Below, in pieces: positions 15,497 through 22,936 of a stretch of DNA of 50,237 nucleotides. The notes beneath the pieces are model-generated. The model had not been told where the DNA came from, did not search any database, and saw nothing but the letters and a program-made list of their open reading frames with translations. Position numbers and translations under genes: made by a program. How positions within the stretch are numbered: the first letter of the stretch is position 1; every line of letters begins with the position of its first letter. Origin of the DNA: Caballeronia zhejiangensis (GTDB taxonomy: Bacteria; Pseudomonadota; Gammaproteobacteria; Burkholderiales; Burkholderiaceae). Location of the stretch: NCBI RefSeq assembly GCF_000698575.1, contig NZ_JFHD01000045.1:1-50237 (forward strand). Direction: 5' to 3'.

Positions 15497-17386
15497 ATGA
15501 TTGACGTGCGACGACTGCGCAGATTAGGGGCCGTCAGGGCTGAAATGCCCGGTCGTATCGCGCCGCAGCTTGCCGTGCTCGCGAAGCAGCCGCCGGCGAC
15601 AGGGCAATGGTCTTACGAGATCAAGTTCGATGGCTATCGGCTGCTATCGAAATGCGTGGCGGGCGTGCCGACGTTTTACACGCGCAACGGCCATGACTGG
15701 ACCGATCGTCTGCCGGCGCTGGCCGACTCCCTTGGCTCCTTGCCAGTGAAAAGCGTCTGGCTCGACGGCGAAGCTGTCGTGCTCAATGAAAGCGGCCTGC
15801 CCGACTTCAGCGCATTGCAGAATGCTTTTGCACGCCGTCGCACGTCCAGCATCGTGTACTTCGTATTCGATCTTCTGTACCTGGACGGATTCGACCTGCG
15901 TCACGTGGCTCTGCATGAGCGCCGCGATCTCTTGCGGCAGTTGTTGGCGGAAATAGACGACGCACGTCTGCGATTCAGCAATGACTTTGAGCAGGACGTC
16001 CATTCATTGTTGGACTCTGCCTGCCGCATGCAGCTCGAGGGCATCGTGGGCAAGCGGGCAGACGCGACCTATACCGAGGGCCGCTCGCCCGACTGGGTCA
16101 AACTGAAGTGTCGGCGGCGCCAGGAGTTCGTGATCGGAGCCTACACGCAATCGCGAGGCGCGCGAAGCGGCGTTCGGGGCCTGCTCCTTGGCGTCTTCGA
16201 GCGCGACGGCTCGTTGCGTTACGCGGGGGCGGCCAAGGCTGAACTCAGGCCGAAGCAGCTGCAGGCGTTCGCGGCCTCGCTGCACGAGCGCAAATCGCCG
16301 CCGTTTCTTAATCCGCCGGCGCGAGACCCTGATCGCGAGGTCGTCTGGGTTGAACCCGAGAAAGTGGTCGAAGTATCGTTTCTTGAGTGGACGCCGGTAG
16401 GTGAGATTCGGCAGGGCGTCATGGTCGGCCTGAGAGAAGACAAAGACGCCAGGGAAGTGCGAGAGGAAGGCGTCGATCTCGCGATGTCAACAGGCGCAGG
16501 AGAGCGTCTCTCATCCGGAGTCCGTCCGGTGCGGATCACCAATCCCGGCCGGATCATCGATCCATCGTCGGCCGTCACAAAGCGCGACCTGATCAGCTAC
16601 TACGAAGCGATGGCCGACTTGATGCTGCCGCAAATAGGCAACAGGCCCTTGATGCTCGTGCGCGCCCCCGACGGCATCAGCGGCGCGCTAATTTACCAAA
16701 AACACGCCGAATCGCAGCGCTTCGTGGCGGTCGAGAGCTTGCCGCCGTCTCTCCATCCCGGACATGCCCCCCTGCTTGTCGCCAACACGCCCGCTGCCCT
16801 CGTGGAGTTGGCCCAACTGAACGTCGTCGAGATCCACTGCTGGAACGCGAGCGCACCGAATCTCGCTAGCCCTGACCAGTTCATCCTGGACCTTGACCCG
16901 GACCCTGCGCTGCCTTGGAGAACGATGCGGGAGGCGGCCATGCTGGCCAAGGTACTCCTTGACGAGATCGGGCTTGAGTCGTTCTGCAAAACCAGCGGCG
17001 GGAAAGGTTTGCATCTTGTCATCCCGTTGCGGCCGATTCATGCATGGGACGAGGTCAAGCGGTTCTCGCATGCGATTGCACGCCATCTTGCGCGTGTCGT
17101 GCCCGAGCGCTTCTCCGCGGTGTCTGGTCCTCGAAACCGAGTCGGGAAGGTCTTCGTCGATTATCTGCGCAACGGGCGCGGCTCCACGACGGCTGCCGCG
17201 TATTCGGTTCGCGCTCGCCCCGGGCTCGGCGTGTCGGTGCCAATCAGCTGGGACGAACTTGGCGCTGTTGAAGGCGGCGACCAGTGGAATGTGCGCACCG
17301 CACGGCAGCGCAGGGATATGCCGTGGGGCGGAATCGAGCGGCAGCAGGTCATCACCAAGCAGATGACTGCAAGGCTCCAAGCATGA
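15497..17386 (+). CDS. ligD: ATP-dependent DNA ligase LigD with ligase and polymerase domains
   Basis: A 629-residue enzyme of bacterial non-homologous end joining. The ligase domain comes first, with the adenylated Lys43 in EIKFDGYR, then LDGEAVVL and EGIVGKR and an OB-fold part to about residue 310. The C-terminal half is the archaeo-eukaryotic primase-like polymerase domain, with the metal-binding DLDPDP near residue 465 and SGGKGLHLVIPL. The phosphoesterase domain present in many LigD proteins is absent. The ATG at 15497 starts just before the ligase homology; the frame is open further upstream but that part is not protein-like. No ku gene is found in the window, so a partner must lie elsewhere. 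Confidence 0.9.
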   Translation: MIDVRRLRRLGAVRAEMPGRIAPQLAVLAKQPPATGQWSYEIKFDGYRLLSKCVAGVPTFYTRNGHDWTDRLPALADSLGSLPVKSVWLDGEAVVLNESGLPDFSALQNAFARRRTSSIVYFVFDLLYLDGFDLRHVALHERRDLLRQLLAEIDDARLRFSNDFEQDVHSLLDSACRMQLEGIVGKRADATYTEGRSPDWVKLKCRRRQEFVIGAYTQSRGARSGVRGLLLGVFERDGSLRYAGAAKAELRPKQLQAFAASLHERKSPPFLNPPARDPDREVVWVEPEKVVEVSFLEWTPVGEIRQGVMVGLREDKDAREVREEGVDLAMSTGAGERLSSGVRPVRITNPGRIIDPSSAVTKRDLISYYEAMADLMLPQIGNRPLMLVRAPDGISGALIYQKHAESQRFVAVESLPPSLHPGHAPLLVANTPAALVELAQLNVVEIHCWNASAPNLASPDQFILDLDPDPALPWRTMREAAMLAKVLLDEIGLESFCKTSGGKGLHLVIPLRPIHAWDEVKRFSHAIARHLARVVPERFSAVSGPRNRVGKVFVDYLRNGRGSTTAAAYSVRARPGLGVSVPISWDELGAVEGGDQWNVRTARQRRDMPWGGIERQQVITKQMTARLQA

Positions 17387-17511
17387 GCGCCACGCGCAAT
17401 ACTCAAGATCCTGACGTTGGTTGCCGTAACACATGATGGCCCGCCGCGTGTGACGGCCTTGGATATTCACATAGCAACGCGCAATCCTTATATAATTTCA
17501 CTCATTGCATT

Positions 17512-17526
17512 TAGTGATTAAAATCA
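17512..17526 (+). promoter_or_regulatory. Shared motif TAGTGATTAAAATCA upstream of a small gene
   Basis: The 13-mer TAGTGATTAAAAT occurs here and at 35003-35015, and ATTAAAATCA occurs here and on the minus strand at 30425-30434. All three lie in promoter regions of backbone genes. TATAAT at 17491-17496 is a plausible -10 just upstream. It may be a binding site for a backbone regulator. Confidence 0.35.
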
Positions 17527-17544
17527 ACATTGCAGGAGTGGAGC

Positions 17545-17817
17545 ATGTCACAAAAAGATCGGAAAGCGGAATTCCGCAAGGCACTTATCGAACTGGTGAA
17601 CTCGCACATCAAATCCAGCGGAATCACGCCGGAGGAGGCCGCCACGGTGTTTGCCGAAGAGGCGAAGACCGCGCTGGACCATCTCGGGTGGAAGCCTCAA
17701 CCCCAGCGGGCCGCAAGCGAGCATCTGGTCGTTGCGGCCGCCTGTCTGAACGACGGTCTGGTAATTCCGGTGCCACGCTTCGACGCGCTGTTCCCTGTCT
17801 CTGAATCGGCGATTTAG
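17545..17817 (+). CDS. Small hypothetical protein
   Basis: A 90-residue soluble protein. The ATG at 17545 follows GGAG with good spacing. The first half is helical and charged (KAEFRKALIELVNSHIKSSG, ITPEEAATVFAEEAKTAL); the second half is more hydrophobic. No signal peptide. No family recognised. It is the first gene of the plus-strand accessory run and has its own AT-rich promoter region carrying the shared motif. Confidence 0.65.
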   Translation: MSQKDRKAEFRKALIELVNSHIKSSGITPEEAATVFAEEAKTALDHLGWKPQPQRAASEHLVVAAACLNDGLVIPVPRFDALFPVSESAI

Positions 17818-17935
17818 CGCGTTCGAAGCTAGCAGTCCCAAGAGCATCGCCTTGCCATGCAGAGAGGGCGGGCATGGCGCGCAAGAAGCCAACGCCGGTA
17901 CGGGCTGACGTATCGATCACTTATAGGAATAAAAG

Positions 17936-18184
17936 ATGAAATCGCGCAATCCACATGATGTTTCCGCTTCACGTTACGGCCGTCGCTGGATGATCGGCAT
18001 CTTCGTCGCGTGGCTGGTTGTCTTCGAACTGTTCAACGGTCGCATGTACGGATGGTCGGCGCCCGCAACGAACCATGACATCGTCCGATCGGCTGTCGTG
18101 CTGGTCATCGGCTGTGTCGTCGCGCTCGTCGGTGGCAAGCGAGCGGAAGCGAGATACAAGCGTAACCGGCGAAGCGCGTTCTGA
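17936..18184 (+). CDS. Small two-segment membrane protein
   Basis: An 82-residue protein with two hydrophobic segments (about residues 18-35 and 50-68) and a strongly basic C-terminus (EARYKRNRRSAF), so both ends are likely cytoplasmic. The ATG follows AGGAATAAAAG. The next gene starts 14 bases after its stop, suggesting an operon. Function unknown. Confidence 0.6.
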   Translation: MKSRNPHDVSASRYGRRWMIGIFVAWLVVFELFNGRMYGWSAPATNHDIVRSAVVLVIGCVVALVGGKRAEARYKRNRRSAF

Positions 18185-18198
18185 AAAAGTCCATCCAT

Positions 18199-19050
18199 AT
18201 GAGTGAGCAACACAGCGAGACAGGCGAGAGCTCGGCGGTTCTTGAGACCGTGGAATCGACAGACAGCCTCGAGGCGAGAACGCTTAATGTGAGGCAGGGA
18301 GCCTTTGCCATTGCGACCACGCAGGACACGTTGAACCGCCTGCGCACAGGTAACCTCGGGCCGTGCGTCGCCTTCTACGGCATCAACCGACGAGCCGGCG
18401 TGACATTCATGAGCCACGTCGACGGCAACCTGTGCGGCTTTCGCGCATTGGAGGATCGTCTCTCGAGCGCTACCAATGGGGACCTCGAAAGTTTCGCGCT
18501 CTATGCCACGACCAACTACACGATGACGGCGAGGCTAGCATGCCTCGCTCTTGTCGGCGCGGCGTATCACTGGTTGCCCTTATGGTTGTGGCTGGGGTTG
18601 ATAGCCGTCGTCGTCGGCTTTGGTTTCGCAAGCCTTCTGCAGATCTACGTCTTCGCCCGGCGAGCCTTCGGCACATGGCGCATCAAGCTTTGCACGCCGT
18701 GGCAGTTCTCCGGACGCGTCGAGGTCAGTCTTGATGCTGCATCAAGCGGTGGCCCGGACGTGCCGCGACGCGAGACCGTTTCCCGCGCTGAAAGTGAGCG
18801 TCGCTACGGTCGACTCCATTGTTGGGTGTCGGGTCAACGGGAAATGACCCCGACACGAGAGGTTTTGAACCTTGCGTCGGAGCGCGATGCACTGCGCGAA
18901 GTTGTGCAGGCGCTGGACTCATTCCAGCGCGAGTACGGCGCGCAGGCGCTGGACCCTGACGGCATGCCGGGCAACGAGCATTACCGGCCGAAGCTGGTCG
19001 AGCTGGTGTCGAAGGCCCGTGCCGCGCTAGCTAGCCGCCCGACAGAGTGA
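18199..19050 (+). CDS. Membrane-anchored protein of unknown function, weakly CheD-like N-terminus
   Basis: A 283-residue protein. The block LGPCVAFYGINRRAGVTFMS (about residues 53-72) resembles the catalytic LGSCVA...RAGVGGMNH stretch of CheD glutamine deamidases, including Cys and a downstream His (SHVDG). Two adjacent hydrophobic segments follow (about 112-155), then a basic region and a helical C-terminus with SERDALREVVQALDSFQREY. The CheD resemblance is short and may be chance. It lies 14 bases after the small membrane-protein gene. Confidence 0.6.
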   Translation: MSEQHSETGESSAVLETVESTDSLEARTLNVRQGAFAIATTQDTLNRLRTGNLGPCVAFYGINRRAGVTFMSHVDGNLCGFRALEDRLSSATNGDLESFALYATTNYTMTARLACLALVGAAYHWLPLWLWLGLIAVVVGFGFASLLQIYVFARRAFGTWRIKLCTPWQFSGRVEVSLDAASSGGPDVPRRETVSRAESERRYGRLHCWVSGQREMTPTREVLNLASERDALREVVQALDSFQREYGAQALDPDGMPGNEHYRPKLVELVSKARAALASRPTE

Positions 19051-19090
19051 CGGCGATGACAGTAGGGCGCGATCTGACGCCGCCAGTAGA

Positions 19091-19108
19091 CCAACTTAGC
19101 TAAGTTGG
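19091..19108. promoter_or_regulatory. 18-bp perfect palindrome, likely operator of the toxin-antitoxin pair
   Basis: CCAACTTAG-CTAAGTTGG is a perfect palindrome 31 bases upstream of the antitoxin start. Phd-family antitoxins repress their own operons through such sites. Confidence 0.65.
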
Positions 19109-19139
19109 CTAGAATGGTGTCGTCCAAGGGAGCGATGTC

Positions 19140-19376
19140 ATGCAAAATGCCAACATTCACGAAGCCAAGACGAATCTGTCGCGGCTTGTCGACGCGGCAA
19201 TAGCCGGAGAAGAGGTCGTGATCTCCAAGCGGGGTAAGCCGGCGGTCCGGCTCGTACCCGTCGAATCCGAAAAACCTCTCCGGCGCTTCGGCGTAATGCG
19301 CGATAGCATCCGCATCGCCGACGACTTTGATTCGCCGCTGCCCGACGACATTCTCGCCGCTTTTGAGGGACGGTGA
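19140..19376 (+). CDS. Phd/YefM-family antitoxin
   Basis: A 78-residue protein with the Phd/YefM pattern: NIHEAKTNLSRLVDAAIAGEEVVISKRGKPAVRLVPV (residues 4-40) forms the DNA-binding dimer, and the acidic tail (DSPLPDDILAAFEGR) would bind the toxin. The stop overlaps the toxin's ATG as TGATG. It neutralises the PIN toxin and represses the operon through the palindrome at 19091. Confidence 0.88.
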   Translation: MQNANIHEAKTNLSRLVDAAIAGEEVVISKRGKPAVRLVPVESEKPLRRFGVMRDSIRIADDFDSPLPDDILAAFEGR

Positions 19377-19756
19377 TGCGCCTGCTGCTCGACACGCATA
19401 TCTTCCTGTGGGTGGTCGCCGACGACGCAAAACTGAGCGCCGCGGCCCGCGCGACAATCTCGGAGGCGGCAGAGGTGTTCGTCAGTAGCGCGAGCATCTG
19501 GGAAGCCTCTATCAAGGCGGGGCTGGGAAAGCTGGACGTCGATATTGACGCCCTCGTAAGCGCCATCGAGACGAGCGGGTTCAACGAATTGCCCGTCATC
19601 GCGGCGCACGGTGCCGCCGTACGCCATCTTCCAGACTTCCATCGCGATCCGTTTGATCGGCTGCTGATCGCTCAAGCGAAACATGAGCCAATGCATTTCA
19701 TGACGGTTGATGGTCATCTTGAACAGTACGCACCTGACCTCGTCATGAAGGTCTGA
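19376..19756 (+). CDS. PIN-domain ribonuclease toxin (VapC type)
   Basis: A 126-residue PIN-domain protein. The acidic catalytic residues are visible: Asp in LLLDTHIFLW near residue 6, Glu in ASIWEASIK near residue 43, and the Asp residues of DPFDRLLIAQA and MTVDGHL. Such toxins cut tRNA or rRNA. The ATG at 19376 overlaps the antitoxin stop. The pairing with a Phd-type rather than VapB-type antitoxin is common in this subfamily. Confidence 0.88.
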   Translation: MRLLLDTHIFLWVVADDAKLSAAARATISEAAEVFVSSASIWEASIKAGLGKLDVDIDALVSAIETSGFNELPVIAAHGAAVRHLPDFHRDPFDRLLIAQAKHEPMHFMTVDGHLEQYAPDLVMKV

Positions 19757-20136
19757 TGCGGGTGAGCCACGTCGTTCCGGAAACAACCATGTCGCCACAA
19801 CAAGCCCTTCAAATCGTCCAGCAGCTCGCGGACGGCATAGACCCGACGACCGGCGAAGTGCTGTCTGCAGAGAGTCCGTTCAATCAGCCGGAAGTGATCC
19901 GCGCGCTAAATCTCGCATCGAACGCACTCAAGGCACACGGGCTAGACGCCAAGGCAGCACCGACGCAAAAACCCAGACCAGAAAACGCCGGCCGGTCGTG
20001 GTCGCCGCAAGAAGATGCAGAGCTGCTTGCCGAATTTGATGCTGGTATCGTGCCTAAGGAATTGGCTGTCAAACACGGCAGGACTAAAGGCGCAATCGAG
20101 TCCCGCCTCGTGAAACATGGCCGTATCCAGCGGTGA
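19756..20136 (+). CDS. Myb/SANT-like helix-turn-helix protein
   Basis: A 126-residue protein. The ATG at 19756 overlaps the toxin stop (TGATG); an ATG at 19789 after GGAAA is a good alternative and may be the real start. The N-terminal part contains QQLADGIDPTTGEVL, and the C-terminal 45 residues form a Myb-like module (RSWSPQEDAELLAEFDAG, then HGRTKGAIESRLVKHGRI). A short bacterial family has this layout, of unknown function. It probably binds DNA. The coupling to the toxin gene suggests shared transcription. Confidence 0.65.
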   Translation: MRVSHVVPETTMSPQQALQIVQQLADGIDPTTGEVLSAESPFNQPEVIRALNLASNALKAHGLDAKAAPTQKPRPENAGRSWSPQEDAELLAEFDAGIVPKELAVKHGRTKGAIESRLVKHGRIQR

Positions 20137-20196
20137 CGCTTGCCATACTCCAGGCGCGATGAAATGTGTCCGTTAAACCAAAGAAAGGAGTAGATC

Positions 20197-20511
20197 TTGT
20201 TGCGACGAATGATGACCGAAAAGGGCTATCCCGTGGAAGCGTACGCGATGGCTGCTGTGCTCTACGGATTCTGTGCGGCCGCGATGTTGATCGCAGAGTT
20301 CAGCACGCTTGACCTGTATTACTTTGAGGCGTGGTCTTTCCGCTGGATCGGTGGCCTCGTCGGCGTGATCGCTCCGCCTTTGGTAGCGGCAGTTTGGTTC
20401 GTTCGTAATGAGTGGGACACGTGGCTTCCGAAACGGATTCTGGCAGGGTGGTGCCTGGGTATTGCAATCGCCGCTGCCGGCGTGACCATCCGTGCTTGGT
20501 TGCATATCTAA
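20197..20511 (+). CDS. Small three-segment membrane protein
   Basis: A 104-residue protein starting at TTG 20197, with AAAGGAG about 7 bases upstream. Three hydrophobic segments lie at about 15-35, 50-68 and 80-98. No motif or family recognised. Confidence 0.6.
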   Translation: MLRRMMTEKGYPVEAYAMAAVLYGFCAAAMLIAEFSTLDLYYFEAWSFRWIGGLVGVIAPPLVAAVWFVRNEWDTWLPKRILAGWCLGIAIAAAGVTIRAWLHI

Positions 20512-20550
20512 CTCGGGAAATGCCGCCGTCTATCACGAGCAAAGCGAGCC

Positions 20551-20727
20551 ATGTCCAACCTTACCCCGGCGCTGGCCTTGCGGGCCGCAATCAACCTTTT
20601 GCGAGATTCTGCCGAATCACGCAAGATGCCCAACGGCGAGCCCCTAACTGATGCCGTTGTGCAGTTCCATTTGGACGCCGCTGACACGCTGGAAGAGTCC
20701 CTAACGGACCTCCGGGACCACGAGTAA
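20551..20727 (+). CDS. Very small hypothetical protein
   Basis: A 58-residue frame, MSNLTPALALRAAINLLRDS... ending DLRDHE. It has protein-like composition: helical, acidic, few rare codons. The ribosome binding site is weak. Similar short helical proteins occur in phages and integrative elements. Unrecognised. Confidence 0.45.
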   Translation: MSNLTPALALRAAINLLRDSAESRKMPNGEPLTDAVVQFHLDAADTLEESLTDLRDHE

Positions 20728-20841
20728 GAAAACAAGAGCATCGGGGCAAGCTGGACATTCTCAATCTGCTTGAACGAGGCGAATCGGGGCAGCGGCCGCA
20801 CCGGATTGACAGCTATTTTCGAAAACTTCCGCAGCTAAAAG

Positions 20842-21519
20842 ATGGTATTTTTCCCCGCCTTTTTATTTGCCGCATACGCCAATCTGGTCATTGCTATTCG
20901 CGGTCTTGTCTTGAAAGGACGTGACGGGGTTGTGGCGCAGCTGCATTTCGTGTGCTGCCTCGTGGGCGTACTCGGTTTGTTGTTGGGATTCGAGATGGTC
21001 CCCGATCCGACCAAAGGCATCGCGGGCGACGCATACAACTGGAGCCCCGTTGCATTTTTTGGGTTCGGGGCGGCAACCATCGCGCTCTTCGTTGCGCGGC
21101 TGCGTAAGCAGGAACGCCAGGATCGTCGCGACCCGCTCACGCTGCGCTTCGGTACAGCGATGCTAGCCGTACTGGCAGGGCTCTACATCTGCGGCACGGC
21201 GGTTGATCACTGGTGGTTCTTTCGTGATTCTGAAAAAGCAGGCACAGCAGAGGCTTCCTTTGTAGGCAAGGACGTCAATTGCAGCAGCTCAGTGCTTGTG
21301 AGACTGGATGGTAGAACCGCGACCTACCGATGTCCGACGCTGATCGAGTTCGGCCGCGATTACAGTCAACCGTTTGTGCCTTGGCCTTCCTATTCTCAAG
21401 GCATAACAGACGGTCGACATATTCTCGATGCGCTGGCGAATGCCGACGCGCAGACTGAAACCAAACAAGCGGTACGACACACGCCAGCGGACACGCAACC
21501 CGCGGCTTCCGGCCCGTAA
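20842..21519 (+). CDS. Membrane protein with extracytoplasmic C-terminal domain
   Basis: A 225-residue protein. Four hydrophobic segments lie within residues 1-120 (about 2-20, 30-50, 70-88, 104-122). A soluble domain of about 90 residues follows, with two Cys (VNCSSSVLV and TYRCPTL), whose spacing suggests a disulphide in the periplasm. No family recognised. It is a stand-alone gene among other membrane-protein genes of unknown role. Confidence 0.6.
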   Translation: MVFFPAFLFAAYANLVIAIRGLVLKGRDGVVAQLHFVCCLVGVLGLLLGFEMVPDPTKGIAGDAYNWSPVAFFGFGAATIALFVARLRKQERQDRRDPLTLRFGTAMLAVLAGLYICGTAVDHWWFFRDSEKAGTAEASFVGKDVNCSSSVLVRLDGRTATYRCPTLIEFGRDYSQPFVPWPSYSQGITDGRHILDALANADAQTETKQAVRHTPADTQPAASGP

Positions 21520-21565
21520 TTGATCGGGGCATCGAGTTCGATATACCCCTGATATAGTTTCGGCC

Positions 21566-21805
21566 ATGAATACCTCTCTTCCCCCCGATTCCGCCAACAG
21601 GGACCGCATGCGCGCGCTGTGCGAGCTGGCCGGCTCGCAGGCTGAAGCGGCCGCGTTGATCGCCAAACATACTCGTCGTCCATGTAGCGTGAGCGCCATC
21701 AAGTCCTGGACATGCTCGCCTGACTCGACGCGCGCAAGAACGTGCCATGAATGGGCGGTCGAAGCCCTGGAAAAAGAACTAAAAAAACTTGGTCGCAGCA
21801 CTTGA
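21566..21805 (+). CDS. Small Cro-like helix-turn-helix protein
   Basis: A 79-residue protein. AGSQAEAAALIAKHTRRPCSVSAIKSW (split over residues 22-48) has the spacing of a Cro/CI-type helix-turn-helix with a Trp after the recognition helix. GATATA repeats lie just upstream, and a 20-bp palindrome begins directly after the stop codon. A candidate DNA-binding protein that may use that palindrome. Confidence 0.6.
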   Translation: MNTSLPPDSANRDRMRALCELAGSQAEAAALIAKHTRRPCSVSAIKSWTCSPDSTRARTCHEWAVEALEKELKKLGRST

Positions 21806-21825
21806 CGCGGTGTACATGTACACCG
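21806..21825. repeat. 20-bp perfect palindrome
   Basis: GCGGTGTACATGTACACCGC starts at the base after the stop codon of the helix-turn-helix gene. It could fold as a terminator stem, but no T-tract follows, so an operator for the next gene (21942) or for the adjacent regulator is at least as likely. Confidence 0.55.
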
Positions 21826-21941
21826 CATTATTGAGTTGTCTGTCATCCATCTAGCGATGGATTCCGTTTGTGTTTGCGAGACAGGTGCGCCGCCCGGGGG
21901 CGGTGCCGCAAGCAGAACCAGCAACTCAACAAGAACGCAAA

Positions 21942-22547
21942 ATGACCAAGTATCTTCAAGACCTCACCAACGCCGTAGCAGGCATGTCCGTGCTGCAGGC
22001 GACTCTCTTCTGGCTTTTCATTGGCATCGCGTTCGTCGCCATCAGGCGGATCTACGCGCGACTCGTCCATCACAAAAGCGCGCCCGCGGCGCCGGCACAG
22101 CATCACAACATCGCCTTCTTACTCGCGCTCGCTTCGGTGTTCGCACTTTGCCTTTCCTTTCCGTTCCACATCGTTCTCGCCGACGACCAGTTCGACTGGA
22201 TCTCTGCCTGCGTGGTGCTTTATGGAACGTGCTGGGTGGCGATCGGTGCCGTAATGAGCAGGGAGCAAGAGGTCGACATGCTTTCGTTGATCGACACGCA
22301 GAAGGGGGCGACACCGAATGCGATTGAAGTGGCCACCGTTAAGGCCCTCGTCGATGCATCGCGTTTTTGCCGCAACGGCCTAATCTTTGTCGCCCTCGGT
22401 GCCGTTATCCAGATGGGCCATCTCGTCTACAAAGCTCACCCCGAGCTGTTTTTCAAGGTCGCAGTTGCGCAAGCTGACCCGGCGATGGGTGCCACCATCA
22501 CGCAAACGCCGGCGCTCGCCGCCTTGCGCGACAGCCAGCCGTCGTGA
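21942..22547 (+). CDS. Membrane protein, unknown
   Basis: A 201-residue protein with three or four hydrophobic segments (about 15-33, 55-75, 83-100, 140-157) and no recognised domain. The ATG at 21942 was chosen because it starts just before the first membrane segment; the frame extends upstream to 21870 without coding character. Confidence 0.6.
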   Translation: MTKYLQDLTNAVAGMSVLQATLFWLFIGIAFVAIRRIYARLVHHKSAPAAPAQHHNIAFLLALASVFALCLSFPFHIVLADDQFDWISACVVLYGTCWVAIGAVMSREQEVDMLSLIDTQKGATPNAIEVATVKALVDASRFCRNGLIFVALGAVIQMGHLVYKAHPELFFKVAVAQADPAMGATITQTPALAALRDSQPS

Positions 22548-22606
22548 CGATGACTTACTGGCTGTGAGCTGGTAGCGCTCTATGCCAGTTGGTGAGGACG
22601 AAGGCA

Positions 22607-22840
22607 ATGGGCGAGTGGACCAAAGAAAGCGAGTATTGCCTGTCGCATCCGAGCGGTTGGACGATCGCCAAGTGTTACGTGCAAGGCGTCCCCCGCTACG
22701 TTCTCTGGGAAGGCGATACGCGCAAAAACCAGTTTAACGACGTACGCGACGCGATGCGCGAGCACTCGCGGCTCACACGTGTCGAGCAGGCAACCGAACG
22801 GGGCGGCGACGCAGTGGCTCCGCCCGGCCCGCAAGAATAA
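22607..22840 (+). CDS. Small hypothetical protein
   Basis: A 77-residue soluble protein. The ATG at 22607 follows GAAGG. The core WTIAKCYVQGVPRYVLWEGD (about residues 15-34) looks like a compact beta-sheet of the kind found in many phage and plasmid small proteins. Function unknown. Confidence 0.6.
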   Translation: MGEWTKESEYCLSHPSGWTIAKCYVQGVPRYVLWEGDTRKNQFNDVRDAMREHSRLTRVEQATERGGDAVAPPGPQE

Positions 22841-22936
22841 AGCAGCAGCGGCCAAGCGGCCCAAACAGGTGGTGGCTCGCGATACCAACAGCAAGCGACC
22901 CACAACGCATCGATTAACAGACCGAGGAACCAAATA

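Noticed and set aside
15129..17544. A ku gene expected next to ligD
   Set aside because: No Ku-like protein is present on either strand between imuA and the genes at 17.5 kb or elsewhere in the window.
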